Shown in pieces: positions 1 to 7,990 of a DNA stretch of 64,000 bases. The stretch spans positions 62,001-126,000 of the forward strand of contig CABJAS010000009.1 of NCBI GenBank assembly GCA_902363625.1. Reading direction: 5' to 3'. Numbering within the stretch: position 1 is the first letter of the stretch; each line of letters begins with the position of its first letter. Position numbers and translations under genes: made by a program. Under the pieces are notes generated by a model. That model was not told the DNA's origin and did not search any database. It worked only from the letters and a program-made list of their open reading frames with translations. Source of the stretch: Clostridiaceae bacterium. Its GTDB lineage: Bacteria > Bacillota_I > Bacilli_A > Erysipelotrichales > Coprobacillaceae.

Positions 1-21
1 ACTCATATTTAAAAATTTCAT
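1..21 (-). CDS. Start of next transfer gene (partial; possibly Maff2/VirB2-like)
   Basis: Only seven codons (MKFLNMS) are inside the window, reading off its left edge. The start is supported by AAGGAG at 31-36, nine bases upstream of the ATG at 19-21. In Tn1549-type modules the gene after virD4 is usually a small hydrophobic VirB2/Maff2-like protein with a similar N-terminus, so that is my guess; the visible sequence is too short to prove it. Bases 22-110, between this start and the virD4 stop, hold only this ribosome binding site. Confidence 0.4.
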
Positions 22-110
22 TTGATTTTTCTCCTTATCTTCAAACAGGAGCATAGCGAAATAAAAAAGTATTTCACTACACTCCTGTAAAATTTGATAC
101 AGCAACCAGT

Positions 111-1895
111 CTAATTTCTTATAGACTGCGTTGTTTCAAGTGTACTGAAATACTCTTCTAAATCTTCTTCACTGAGTAACTCATATTCTTTATCACTCAG
201 TGGGATATTCTGCCAGTCATCAATGGCATGATGAATGACACCATGGGGATAGCTTTTCATTCCGCCATCCGTTGTATCCTTGATATGAGGATGTTTCAAC
301 AAATCATACTTTTTATCGAATATTGGTCGTTCTCCTCGAAGGAACAGCAGACAGTAATCATTGTCCAGCAGGCGTACTTCATCCGGTGTTAATAACTCTC
401 TTCCGGCCTGTTGATAATTGGTCGAGTAGTTCCCATTGTGTCCGCTGGATTTACCAAACGTGTTGGTATCCAATGTTTCTTTTCCTAGATACTCACTTAT
501 AAATTTATGGGTGCCCTGCTCGTTTCCTCCCAAGTAAAGAAGGGTGTCACAGTTTCCTATAATCGACTCCCAAGCATCCTTATACAATGCCTTAATCTGT
601 GCCAGATTCTGTAAGATGATCGATACGAATATTTTTCGTGAACGCATCGTGGAAAGCAGTTTGTCAAAATCGTCCGGCAAAGCAACATTACTGAATTCAT
701 CCATCAGAAAGTGGACAGCAACCGGTAGTTCTCCATTGTGAATAATATCTGCTTGATAATACAACATCTGAAACAGCTGCGTGTACAGCATTCCTATGAG
801 AAAATTAAAAGTACTGTCATTGTCTGGAATCACGGCATAGATCGCTGTTTTACGCTCTCCGACCTGATCCAGTTCTAATTCATCACAGGAAGTGATTCCT
901 GCAATACTGCCCAGATTGAATGCTGCCAGACGAACACCTACAGAAATCAAGATCGACTTCGCAGTCTTTCCCGCTGCCTGCTTGTAGATCTTATATTGCT
1001 TTAAGGCAAGACTATCAGGTTTCCTCATTTCCAATCGGTCAAACAATTCATCCAATGGACTTTGGTATTCTTCATCATCTTCTCTTACATCTGCAGATGC
1101 AATCATTTCCATGACCATCGCAAAATTTTGTTCTTCCACTGGAGCTTCATGGAGAAGATATAGGCATAAAGCTTCCAGCAATGCTGTTTCACTTTTCTCC
1201 CAGAAAGGATCACTGGTCTGCGACCCTTTGGGAGTTGTATTGCGAATCAAGTTCGTAATCAGTTTTAGCACATCCTTGTCATCTTGAATGTAAGCGAATG
1301 GATTATAGCAATGACTTTTATCCATGTTAATGAGATCGATCACTTTGATGACATAACCTTCCTTTTCCAGTAGATATCCTGTATATCTTAAAATCTCGCC
1401 TTTAGGGTCTAGTACAACGAACGAGGTATTGCACTGCATGATATTTGGCTTGCAATAAAATCTTGTTTTTCCTGCACCGCTTCCTCCAATGATGATCGTA
1501 TTGAGATTACGTCGATGTTTCTTACCATCTAAACCAATCTCTACGTTCTGTGTGAGCAGTTTGTTTTCTGCCTTTTGTGGATCAGCATATTTCTTATTGA
1601 TTTTGGAGTTATTGCCCCATTTAGCAGAACCATATTCCTCTTTCCTGCGATAGTTCTTCAAGCTGGTAACATAAATGCCAACGCCCAGCAAATATCCAAT
1701 CAGGAATATTAGAATCGTCCTCGGCGTATCTGAAACCCAGACAATATGAAAAGGATCATTGATTGCATTATTCAAATTCGATAATGCAAAAAACAATCCT
1801 TTTGACATATAGGGAGCAAACAGCAAGGCTCCCCATATAACTGGAATGATGAGTAGAAACAGCAGAATATAATCTTCTTTTCTATCGTTCTTCAT
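111..1895 (-). CDS. virD4: VirD4/TraG-type conjugative coupling ATPase
   Basis: 594 aa. Type IV coupling protein that delivers the relaxase-DNA complex to the conjugation channel at the membrane. Two N-terminal membrane segments lie at about residues 9-29 and 58-78. A Walker A GGSGAGKT is at 137-144, and a Walker B-like stretch (HFLMDEFSN) lies in the middle of the protein. The size and the LGGNEQGTHKFISEYLG region match the Tn1549/CTn VirD4 family. A GTG 13 codons further upstream (1934) is in frame, but the ATG at 1895 gives the usual family N-terminus (MKNDRKEDY) and overlaps the preceding small gene by 14 nt, which suggests translational coupling. It is the last complete gene of the transfer operon here. 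Family assignment is secure. Confidence 0.95.
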   Translation of the reverse strand: MKNDRKEDYILLFLLIIPVIWGALLFAPYMSKGLFFALSNLNNAINDPFHIVWVSDTPRTILIFLIGYLLGVGIYVTSLKNYRRKEEYGSAKWGNNSKINKKYADPQKAENKLLTQNVEIGLDGKKHRRNLNTIIIGGSGAGKTRFYCKPNIMQCNTSFVVLDPKGEILRYTGYLLEKEGYVIKVIDLINMDKSHCYNPFAYIQDDKDVLKLITNLIRNTTPKGSQTSDPFWEKSETALLEALCLYLLHEAPVEEQNFAMVMEMIASADVREDDEEYQSPLDELFDRLEMRKPDSLALKQYKIYKQAAGKTAKSILISVGVRLAAFNLGSIAGITSCDELELDQVGERKTAIYAVIPDNDSTFNFLIGMLYTQLFQMLYYQADIIHNGELPVAVHFLMDEFSNVALPDDFDKLLSTMRSRKIFVSIILQNLAQIKALYKDAWESIIGNCDTLLYLGGNEQGTHKFISEYLGKETLDTNTFGKSSGHNGNYSTNYQQAGRELLTPDEVRLLDNDYCLLFLRGERPIFDKKYDLLKHPHIKDTTDGGMKSYPHGVIHHAIDDWQNIPLSDKEYELLSEEDLEEYFSTLETTQSIRN

Positions 1896-2073
1896 AAGTC
1901 CGTTTGTTCTTTCCTTTGGTTTGTGGGGCATCACAGGCTCTCAAGATAAGGTCATCGATGGAATCATAATTCTTTCTCTGCTCGATCTGTCTTGCCTTTA
2001 ATTGAGAGAGGGCATTTATTATGATTCGTCTTTCAGTATCAGTAACGGTAATATCGTAAAATTGTTCTTTCAT
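1882..2073 (-). CDS. Small conserved ICE protein, function unknown
   Basis: 63 aa, between the LtrC-like gene (6 nt upstream) and virD4 (14 nt overlap). It has a short beta/alpha start (FYDITVTDTERRIIINALSQL) followed by a charged helix and an ILRACDAP segment. Small ORFs of this pattern (V-x-T-E-x-E then an IDDLILR-like helix) recur next to virD4 in Tn1549-like elements, but I know of no function. There is no good SD of its own, so it probably relies on coupling to the preceding stop codon. The overlaps on both sides and the acidic/basic composition favour a real gene. Confidence 0.65.
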   Translation of the reverse strand: MKEQFYDITVTDTERRIIINALSQLKARQIEQRKNYDSIDDLILRACDAPQTKGKNKRTYEER

Positions 2074-2079
2074 ACGCCA

Positions 2080-3003
2080 TTATCTGCTGACATCAGCATG
2101 TTCGTTCTTCTTTTCAGATTGTTCCTGCTGTTTTGCATAGATGCCATGTTCCATTCTATCTGATACGCTTTTCGATAACCCTTTGATGTCTTCCAGTTCA
2201 TTCTTGACATCACGCTGATCCAGTCCTTCAAAATACTGACCAACATTGTCGATAAACGATTCATCACACCCCTTGATACCATACTTCTGACAGATGACAT
2301 ACGAAGCACTCGCAACCATAAATGCACTCTCATCTCTGCTCATGCCATGTGCTGCACATTCGACCATGCAGTATTCCTTTACAAGACCGCTGATCATTTC
2401 TTCCGGTGGCAACCCATTGGTAACATAGATTGTCTTTGCTTCTGCATCAAAATAAACAGGGGAAGGCAGTTCGGATTCAGGTGTTACAACTTGCGGCTTG
2501 ATTTCCGTGCGATGCATCAAAGCCGTGATGATCTCTTTGTTGGTGTAATTCGGTGCAGGAATCTTGATAGGTTTACCATTTAACTGGGTAACATCATACA
2601 CATACTTTGGATTATAGTTCACACCAATAGAACCATCACGTCGTATATATTCCGTACCCGGTTCTAGGATCTGGATGCCTTTTTCCTTCTCGGTACTGCG
2701 GATGAATTTTCCGTTTTCTCTCCATTTGATTCCTTCCTTGACCAGCTTCGCATCCGGATACTGCGCCATGACCAATAGCGTATTGGTTACGGTATAATCA
2801 AGACGTGACTGCAAATCAAGATATGTCTTGTAATTTTGAGGGGATTCAACCGCTGTCAGTGTCTGTTGATTTGCTAATGAGAACAGCTGATTTCGCCACT
2901 CCTGCATCTTCTTTGCATATTCTTCTTTTGGGATTTTTGGTGTATATTCCTTACCTTTGTTCGTTCTTGTTTCTTCATTAAAAACATCGTACAATTCGCT
3001 CAT
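2080..3003 (-). CDS. LtrC/ArdC-like ICE protein
   Basis: 307 aa. The N-terminal half (about residues 25-150) resembles the ArdC/LtrC N-terminal domain, proposed to bind single-stranded DNA: a YLDLQSRLDYTVTNTLLVMAQ helix region, then W-x-E-N-G-K and a KEKGIQILEPG strand. The C-terminal half is like the metallopeptidase-like half of ArdC proteins (SPVYFDAEAKTIYV, then EYCMVECAAHG), but a clean HExxH is missing, so catalysis is doubtful. The start has AGGAG at good spacing, and the ATGA overlap with the pcfB stop shows coupling. The role is probably protection or handling of transferred single-stranded DNA; this is an inference from the family. Confidence 0.75.
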   Translation of the reverse strand: MSELYDVFNEETRTNKGKEYTPKIPKEEYAKKMQEWRNQLFSLANQQTLTAVESPQNYKTYLDLQSRLDYTVTNTLLVMAQYPDAKLVKEGIKWRENGKFIRSTEKEKGIQILEPGTEYIRRDGSIGVNYNPKYVYDVTQLNGKPIKIPAPNYTNKEIITALMHRTEIKPQVVTPESELPSPVYFDAEAKTIYVTNGLPPEEMISGLVKEYCMVECAAHGMSRDESAFMVASASYVICQKYGIKGCDESFIDNVGQYFEGLDQRDVKNELEDIKGLSKSVSDRMEHGIYAKQQEQSEKKNEHADVSR

Positions 3004-3785
3004 AATGACTTCTCCTTTTTCTTAGATTTTTTCTTTTTAGAATTGGTGTGACTATTAAATTTCTGTCCACGTTCTTTACTGCGCTGTTTGTTCTTTTCAA
3101 TACGCATTTCACGTTCGCTTTTGATTTGTTTCAATTCCTGTCTGACAGATGGTCGATCAGAAGTATCCTCTGCGACGTTTGCTCTCTTGGAGATATGCTC
3201 GGACGGAACGTCGCTCGTCTTCTCTGTCCGAGCTGTTGTGGGGTTTTCATTGAATAAAGATTCCGTTTTTTCTTCCTGCTTCGTGGATGCCATTAAGGAA
3301 TCGATAAGTGAATCATGTTCCTCATCACTCATCACTGGAACATCCTTTAGTGGTTGTCCTTCTCTTTCTGATAGAATTGACTCTCGCATTGCTTTTGTAT
3401 CAACGGTAGCTAATTCAAACTTGTCAACAATTCTGCTGATCTTGGGGGCATCCTCCGCTCGCACCATGATGTCGCATATACCATCTGTATTGTTTTTCTC
3501 TTTCAGCACAGAATATAGAACACCATAACGCTTTGCCTCCTGACAGAAGATTTTTAAATCCTCATGTCGGATAGCAAATACCTTCAATTCTTTTCCTGAT
3601 TGCAGCATTGAATTTAATCGTGCTGCACCTTTTACTTTCTTCTTGTCATTCAACATGGCATACAGGGTAGCTGCTAACGACTTGGTAGCTGCACCTCCAA
3701 TCTTGAGGGCAATATTTGCCGCAACTTCAATTCCCTGCAATGACATCCGAACGACCTGATCGGCTGTTTCTCCGCCTGCGTTCAT
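3000..3785 (-). CDS. pcfB: PcfB-family (DUF3801) relaxosome accessory protein
   Basis: 261 aa. The N-terminal domain (residues 1-130) matches PcfB/DUF3801, which in enterococcal and Tn1549-like systems works with the relaxase and coupling protein: TADQVVRMSLQGIEVAANIALKI-type helices, then AARLNSMLQSGKELKVFAI and a DIMVRAEDAPKISRIVDKF core. The C-terminal third is disordered and strongly basic, ending in a Lys/Ser tail (KKKKSKKKEKS). A GTG at 3794 lies one base from the SD AAGGAG; the ATG at 3785 sits 10 bases from it and is preferred. It overlaps the relaxase 3' end by 59 nt and the next gene by 4 nt. Confidence 0.85.
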   Translation of the reverse strand: MNAGGETADQVVRMSLQGIEVAANIALKIGGAATKSLAATLYAMLNDKKKVKGAARLNSMLQSGKELKVFAIRHEDLKIFCQEAKRYGVLYSVLKEKNNTDGICDIMVRAEDAPKISRIVDKFELATVDTKAMRESILSEREGQPLKDVPVMSDEEHDSLIDSLMASTKQEEKTESLFNENPTTARTEKTSDVPSEHISKRANVAEDTSDRPSVRQELKQIKSEREMRIEKNKQRSKERGQKFNSHTNSKKKKSKKKEKSL

Positions 3786-5118
3786 TTTCTTCACGCTCCT
3801 TTCTTTCTTGTTCTTTTACAATCTGTAAGTTCTGTTTCATTGTTACTGAACGATGTCGGATACTCTCATAGAGCACCACCTCCTTTCGTAGGGACTTGAT
3901 CTCAGCTGATAGAACTGCAACATCCTGCTGCAGTTTCGCTTTGCTGTCTGGATTGCGACAGCGCCGAATCTTGTTGTAAATACATCGTCGTTCCTTGATA
4001 AGATTATCAAGCCGACTTTGAGCAATCAGTTCATACTGTTCAAGATCATCCAGTGTATTGATTTTCTTCTTGCACAGTAGTGTCGTCTCTTTGGTTATGC
4101 TATCCATATAGCGCAAATCCTCCTTCAATAAAAAATGCACCCGTTTTTTGTTAGGTGCATTCTTGGGGAGTATCCCCATCTTATACATGTAGTGAAAATA
4201 CAAAGCACGAAAACCTGTGAGCTTCCGTGCCTTCTTTATATCACCTTTATAGTGGTATGCTTGTACTTGTGTTTTTTCCTGAATCGATTCCCATTTGATA
4301 ATGGAATTCTGTAGTATTCTGTCTTTGATATTTTCTTCGGTATAACGTTCATCACTGCTTAGGCTTTTTAATCTAACAAACCGTTCCTTCGTTGGTGGAC
4401 GTACTGCGATATGTTTACCATGTTTGACTTCATAGCCCTGTGCTTCTAAGTGCTGGAAGAACTGCTTCATTGTCATGGACTTGTTGATAGCATAATCGAC
4501 ATCTTCTCTTATAGCACTTCTCCAAGTTGGACGATGTTGTTTTTCAGCCTGCCATTCTGCATAGTGCATAGATTTCTTTCTAGGATTTTCAATGACACTA
4601 AGCTGATACTTGCGACATAAATCATCTGACAGCTTGCGAATCTTTTTGTAATTATCTTTGTTGTCATAATACTTCAACCCATCCTTGAATGAAACGGAGT
4701 TGATGACAAAGTGATTGTGATAATGCTCTTGATCCAAGTGAGTTGAAACCAGTACCTCAAATCGATCTCCCCACATGGATTGTGCCAATTCAATTCCTAT
4801 CTGATGTGCCGTTTCCGCATCGACCTCGCCTGGCACAAATGACTGATAGGCATGATAGGCGAGAATGCCATCTGTTTTTTGAAACGACTTCTTTGTGATC
4901 ATCATATCCTGATAAGCTGTAGCCATAGAACAGTTGATACCACTGACATATAATTGCTTCTCTGTTTTACAATCTTGTGTCGTATAGCTGATTGCTTGAC
5001 CTAACCCATTATAATGATAATCACTTTCGTTTGTATTCTTTGTTTTCTCTGGATTGGAAATATAATCAAGTACACGTTTCAGATTATCTTTGACATCCCA
5101 TATGCTAGTCGTTGCCAT
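3727..5118 (-). CDS. MobA-type relaxase
   Basis: 463 aa. Nicks oriT and leads the transferred strand during conjugation. The N-terminus MATTSIWDVKDNLKRVLDYI is typical of relaxases of the Tn1549/CTn group. The three-histidine metal motif is visible as HLDQEHYHNHF (His127, His132, His134, His136), followed by INSVSF. The catalytic Tyr is probably among the Tyr residues near positions 20-36. The C-terminal half is basic and helical, ending in a Glu/Arg-rich coiled coil. An in-frame upstream extension exists to 5160, but MATTS at 5118 is the family start and overlaps mobC by 14 nt. It forms the relaxosome with MobC just upstream and PcfB downstream. Confidence 0.93.
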   Translation of the reverse strand: MATTSIWDVKDNLKRVLDYISNPEKTKNTNESDYHYNGLGQAISYTTQDCKTEKQLYVSGINCSMATAYQDMMITKKSFQKTDGILAYHAYQSFVPGEVDAETAHQIGIELAQSMWGDRFEVLVSTHLDQEHYHNHFVINSVSFKDGLKYYDNKDNYKKIRKLSDDLCRKYQLSVIENPRKKSMHYAEWQAEKQHRPTWRSAIREDVDYAINKSMTMKQFFQHLEAQGYEVKHGKHIAVRPPTKERFVRLKSLSSDERYTEENIKDRILQNSIIKWESIQEKTQVQAYHYKGDIKKARKLTGFRALYFHYMYKMGILPKNAPNKKRVHFLLKEDLRYMDSITKETTLLCKKKINTLDDLEQYELIAQSRLDNLIKERRCIYNKIRRCRNPDSKAKLQQDVAVLSAEIKSLRKEVVLYESIRHRSVTMKQNLQIVKEQERKEREENERRRRNSRSGRSDVIAGN

Positions 5119-5455
5119 CACAGTTCTCCTCCGGTAGCAAAACCTTTTTTCTAATCTCAAGGATATTTTTATTCAACTCTGCAATATCTCTTTTATAACG
5201 AACGATATCTATACTGCCTGTCTTATGAGCAATCATTACTAACTGATTGAGGTTGTTGCCAATTCTTCGTAATTGCCCAATCATCGCAAAGAAGTCTTGT
5301 GCTGGTAAAGGCTTTGGTTCATGATGAGTAATCAAGTTGTATAGATATTTTTGCTGGGTCATGTTGCAAAGCTGAACATTCTGCTTAAATTTATCATATT
5401 CCTTATCATCCAACGCAACCTCAATACGATGTGTTCTTCTTCTGTTGCTGTGCAT
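5105..5455 (-). CDS. mobC: MobC-type mobilisation protein
   Basis: 116 aa. DNA-binding accessory of the relaxase that helps open oriT. It has a basic N-terminus (MHSNRRRTHRIEVALDDKEY) typical of a ribbon-helix-helix fold, then the MobC signature helix LRRIGNNLNQLVMIAH at about residues 60-80 and a helical C-terminus. SD AAAGGAG precedes the ATG at good spacing. It is the first gene downstream of the putative oriT and overlaps the relaxase by 14 nt, so the two are translated together. Confidence 0.9.
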   Translation of the reverse strand: MHSNRRRTHRIEVALDDKEYDKFKQNVQLCNMTQQKYLYNLITHHEPKPLPAQDFFAMIGQLRRIGNNLNQLVMIAHKTGSIDIVRYKRDIAELNKNILEIRKKVLLPEENCDGND

Positions 5456-5481
5456 AACTCACTCCTTTCAAAAATGGGGTA

Positions 5482-5524
5482 TTAGGGGACACCCTAACAA
5501 GCGAATTTGTGTCCGGACAAATTC
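5482..5524. other. Putative oriT inverted repeats
   Basis: Two adjacent inverted repeats lie just upstream of mobC. The first is TTAGGG-GACA-CCCTAA at 5482-5497. The second is GAATTTG (5503-5509) and CAAATTC (5518-5524) around the palindrome GTCCGGAC. Inverted repeats in the gap before mobC/relaxase are the usual layout of a mobilisation origin. The nick site cannot be fixed from sequence; the 5498-5503 junction between the repeats is a reasonable candidate. The rest of 5525-5656 is AT-rich with no gene. Confidence 0.5.
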
Positions 5525-5656
5525 AGTGCTTGCTGCATTACAAGACATAAAGGTATCCTCATAATTTATGAATGCCTTTCATTTTATAAATAAGATTAAC
5601 GTCCTTAAGAAACATTTATTTTACAATTTAATAATTATAATAGATATACGACTTTT

Positions 5657-5845
5657 CTATTTATGCTCTGTTATTTTTCCTAATGTTTGATCCGTAGTCT
5701 GTAATAATTTTTCATATTGATTTTTCAAATTATACAGGTCTTTCAAATTGGAAGTAATCTCATTTTCTAATTGAGTTTTTTTCCCAATCTTCATTGCTTT
5801 TTGTTGTTCCAACTTCTGAATTTCTTTTTCTACTTTTTTAATCAT
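5657..5845 (-). CDS. Small coiled-coil protein, unknown
   Basis: 62 aa, almost entirely a Lys/Glu/Gln-rich heptad pattern (MIKKVEKEIQKLEQQK, then LENEITSNLKDLYNLKNQ), so probably a coiled coil. An AAAGGA SD lies nine bases before the ATG at 5845; earlier in-frame TTG and ATG codons at 5863 and 5854 overlap the SD and are rejected. It lies 41 nt after the RES gene, with that gene's terminator in between. It resembles the short helical proteins (DUF4315-like) of clostridial ICEs in style but I cannot assign it. It could be a relaxosome helper or a partner of the RES protein. Confidence 0.6.
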   Translation of the reverse strand: MIKKVEKEIQKLEQQKAMKIGKKTQLENEITSNLKDLYNLKNQYEKLLQTTDQTLGKITEHK

Positions 5846-5861
5846 TCTTATCATTCCTTTC

Positions 5862-5892
5862 AAAAAAAGAGTAACTCAAGCTAGAATTACTC
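5862..5892 (-). terminator. Terminator of the RES gene
   Basis: On the minus strand GAGTAA (5892-5887, containing the RES stop codon) pairs with TTACTC (5874-5869), followed by seven T (5868-5862). This is a classic intrinsic terminator placed immediately before the SD of the coiled-coil gene. Confidence 0.75.
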
Positions 5893-6792
5893 ACATTTTT
5901 CACTATTTAGTTTTACAATTATTTTCAAAATTTCTATATGATTTAAATCACTCATATTTAATTTTATTTCATGGTTTATATATTTGATTTTAGAAATCCC
6001 ATCACTATACAAAACAATATTAAAATCAGTACACTCAATACCTATAGACTCCATTGGTATATAACACGAACTAAATCTTATTCCTTCAGGAGTATCTTCA
6101 GAAAGAATACCACATAATTGATTTGTAAGCTGGTAATATTCTTCACGACGATTTAATACTGCAAATTTTAAAGGAAGTTTTAAATCTTCACCATCCTTTA
6201 TCTCATTCATATTTGTAAAATCATCTAATGACAATACTCCATAGTATGAGTCTAGAAAAGAAAACAACTCTCTATTTTTATCACTACGTGAAGGCGCTAT
6301 TAAAAAAGCATTTAAAACTATTCCAGCAAGGTTATGAAGTACATTATACGGATTATATGATAGATAGCCTCCTACCTCAATATCCTCCATAACTTCATAA
6401 GTCCCTAATACATATGTCTTTCCTTTTTCTATATGAGCTTCTAGTAAACAAATTGTCTCTGTGCTTCCTAAATATAATGCCTCTTGACCTTTAACATTAG
6501 CTCTGTTTTGTGGCTTATGAGGTGGTGCTTTCCATTGATCTAGATTTGAAAAATCAATATCTTCTTTGTATTCCCTAATACGGTACAACTTGGTTCCTTT
6601 AGGGATAATTGTTTTGCCGAAATTATATTTTACCCCAGCCTTACTTAACGCAACATAGTTCACAACTAATTCAAAGAAATTAGAAACTTCCCATAATAAA
6701 TTATATTTTTCTTTTTGTATATCGTTTTCAGATCCATTATTCATACTAGCAAGATATTTATCATAAGCTTCCTTTAAATTTACTTCGGACAT
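5887..6792 (-). CDS. RES-domain protein (putative NAD-degrading toxin or defence cargo)
   Basis: 301 aa. RES-domain proteins with known activity degrade NAD+ and act as toxins of Xre-RES modules. Here the domain runs from about residue 62: KGTKLYRIRE (66-74, Arg71), RANVKGQEALYLGS (97-110), Glu118 in LLEAH, and RFSSCYIP near 240 supplying the Ser. An N-terminal helical extension of about 60 residues is unusual for small RES toxins. No Xre-type antitoxin lies next to it. It has its own extended -10 promoter (6830-6838) and its own terminator, and it looks more AT-rich than the transfer genes, all signs of a cargo insertion between mobC and the TOPRIM gene. GGAGGT lies eight bases from the ATG. 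The RES call is good; toxicity is inferred. Confidence 0.75.
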   Translation of the reverse strand: MSEVNLKEAYDKYLASMNNGSENDIQKEKYNLLWEVSNFFELVVNYVALSKAGVKYNFGKTIIPKGTKLYRIREYKEDIDFSNLDQWKAPPHKPQNRANVKGQEALYLGSTETICLLEAHIEKGKTYVLGTYEVMEDIEVGGYLSYNPYNVLHNLAGIVLNAFLIAPSRSDKNRELFSFLDSYYGVLSLDDFTNMNEIKDGEDLKLPLKFAVLNRREEYYQLTNQLCGILSEDTPEGIRFSSCYIPMESIGIECTDFNIVLYSDGISKIKYINHEIKLNMSDLNHIEILKIIVKLNSEKCE

Positions 6793-6829
6793 CTTTATTC
6801 ACCTCCATAAATTCTAAATTTATATTCTT

Positions 6830-6838
6830 ATTATACCA
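6830..6838 (-). promoter_or_regulatory. Extended -10 promoter of the RES gene
   Basis: Minus-strand TGG-TATAAT (6838-6830) is a perfect extended -10 element. A weak TTG-containing -35 is present upstream. It lies about 40 nt before the RES ATG, in the only non-coding gap between it and the TOPRIM gene. Confidence 0.65.
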
Positions 6839-6885
6839 TTGTGACAAGTAAAAACAAAACATCTTTCAAATCTGCAACAATTAAA

Positions 6886-7899
6886 TCAACGACTATATTG
6901 CTTACTGTTCTTCTTCGTTCTTTTCCTTGTAGGCTGGATACCTAATCGTATACATAGATCATCATTCATATCTTTATAGTGAAGAGGCGTCTCATCTTTA
7001 CAATGATATTCTGGCATTTTGTCTTTCATATTTTCGATAATCAGTTCTGTTGCTCGACGACCAGTTCTATCCAAATCAAGATGAAAAACAACATTCTTGA
7101 CAGCTGGATAATCTGATAGGAATTGTGTCAATGCAACTGGAATCTTGATTTCTCTTGATTCATTTTCTGGGGCATATATACCCGTTAGTGAAAGAATATG
7201 TTCCTGATTAAACGGTTTATTTTCAAGTGTGAACTTGGTTGCCAGTGACAGACAATCAATAGGGGCTTCACAGATATGCACTGTAGTACAATCGATATCT
7301 TTGGATTCAATACAGAAAGAAAATCGCTTATCACTGCCACTTGCATCACCTATGAAATTACTGCCGATTCCTCTTAATGCAATATGCTTTACTAGATTTG
7401 TTTGTTTATCATAGCCGATAAAAGCAACGTTTGAATATATTTGCTTTGTTCTATTATTTTCATAAATCGTTTGCAGAATTTTAAAATGTGAGATACAGTC
7501 ATCAATGACTCCTTTCGCAATTCCTCTGCTCATCAGATAATCTATGGCAGCACTGTTATCTCTTGAAAATTGAGGTTTCTCCAGCTTCTTTACTTCCGCT
7601 TTTTTATCATGGACAATGAATTCTGGGGGCTTTGCAGAAATCTTTCCAGTAATGATGCTTATTGCTTCTTTAAATGGATAACCATCAACTTTGATTAGAA
7701 AATCTAGCGCAGACCGTCCACCTATTCCCATAGAATGCCAATGCCACAATCCATTAGAAATCTGTAGACTGTCATGATCACGAATACAAAATGTATCAAC
7801 AGCTATCTTTTTTAATCGCTCTGGCTGATAATTCATTAAATAGGTCAATAGATCAATTTGTCTTATTCTTTCCAACTCTTCCTGTTTCATATGTGCCAT
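6886..7899 (-). CDS. CHC2/DUF3991-TOPRIM protein (primase-like)
   Basis: 337 aa. A primase-like protein common in ICEs and plasmids, probably acting in element replication or priming after transfer. The N-terminal zinc-finger-like region (CIRDHDSLQI, then NGLWHWHSMGIGGRSALDFL) matches DUF3991/CHC2. The C-terminal TOPRIM domain has the acidic Glu in HICEAPIDCLSL and the DxD in HLDLDRTGRRATE. The helicase partner domain of a full primase is absent. The start at 7899 (MAHMKQEEL) has GGGAG eight bases upstream; a longer in-frame start at 7935 would run through the hairpin and is rejected. It follows the giant helicase-methylase. Confidence 0.85.
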   Translation of the reverse strand: MAHMKQEELERIRQIDLLTYLMNYQPERLKKIAVDTFCIRDHDSLQISNGLWHWHSMGIGGRSALDFLIKVDGYPFKEAISIITGKISAKPPEFIVHDKKAEVKKLEKPQFSRDNSAAIDYLMSRGIAKGVIDDCISHFKILQTIYENNRTKQIYSNVAFIGYDKQTNLVKHIALRGIGSNFIGDASGSDKRFSFCIESKDIDCTTVHICEAPIDCLSLATKFTLENKPFNQEHILSLTGIYAPENESREIKIPVALTQFLSDYPAVKNVVFHLDLDRTGRRATELIIENMKDKMPEYHCKDETPLHYKDMNDDLCIRLGIQPTRKRTKKNSKQYSR

Positions 7900-7921
7900 A
7901 TTTTCAACTCCCTTCATAATG

Positions 7922-7948
7922 AAAAAGAGAACCATCGATTGATTCTCT
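7922..7948 (-). terminator. Hairpin with T-run before the TOPRIM gene
   Basis: Minus strand AGAGAA (7948-7943) pairs with TTCTCT (7931-7926), followed by TTTTT. It lies between the helicase-methylase stop and the TOPRIM SD. It would act as a terminator or attenuator. Confidence 0.6.
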
Positions 7949-7990
7949 TATCCTAATATATAAATGTAAGGCAGATAGACTTGTGGTCTA

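Noticed and set aside
3197..3233. 8-bp inverted repeat GCTCGGAC/GTCCGAGC inside pcfB
   Set aside because: Long 21-nt loop and short arms in coding sequence; could be chance and has no supporting context.
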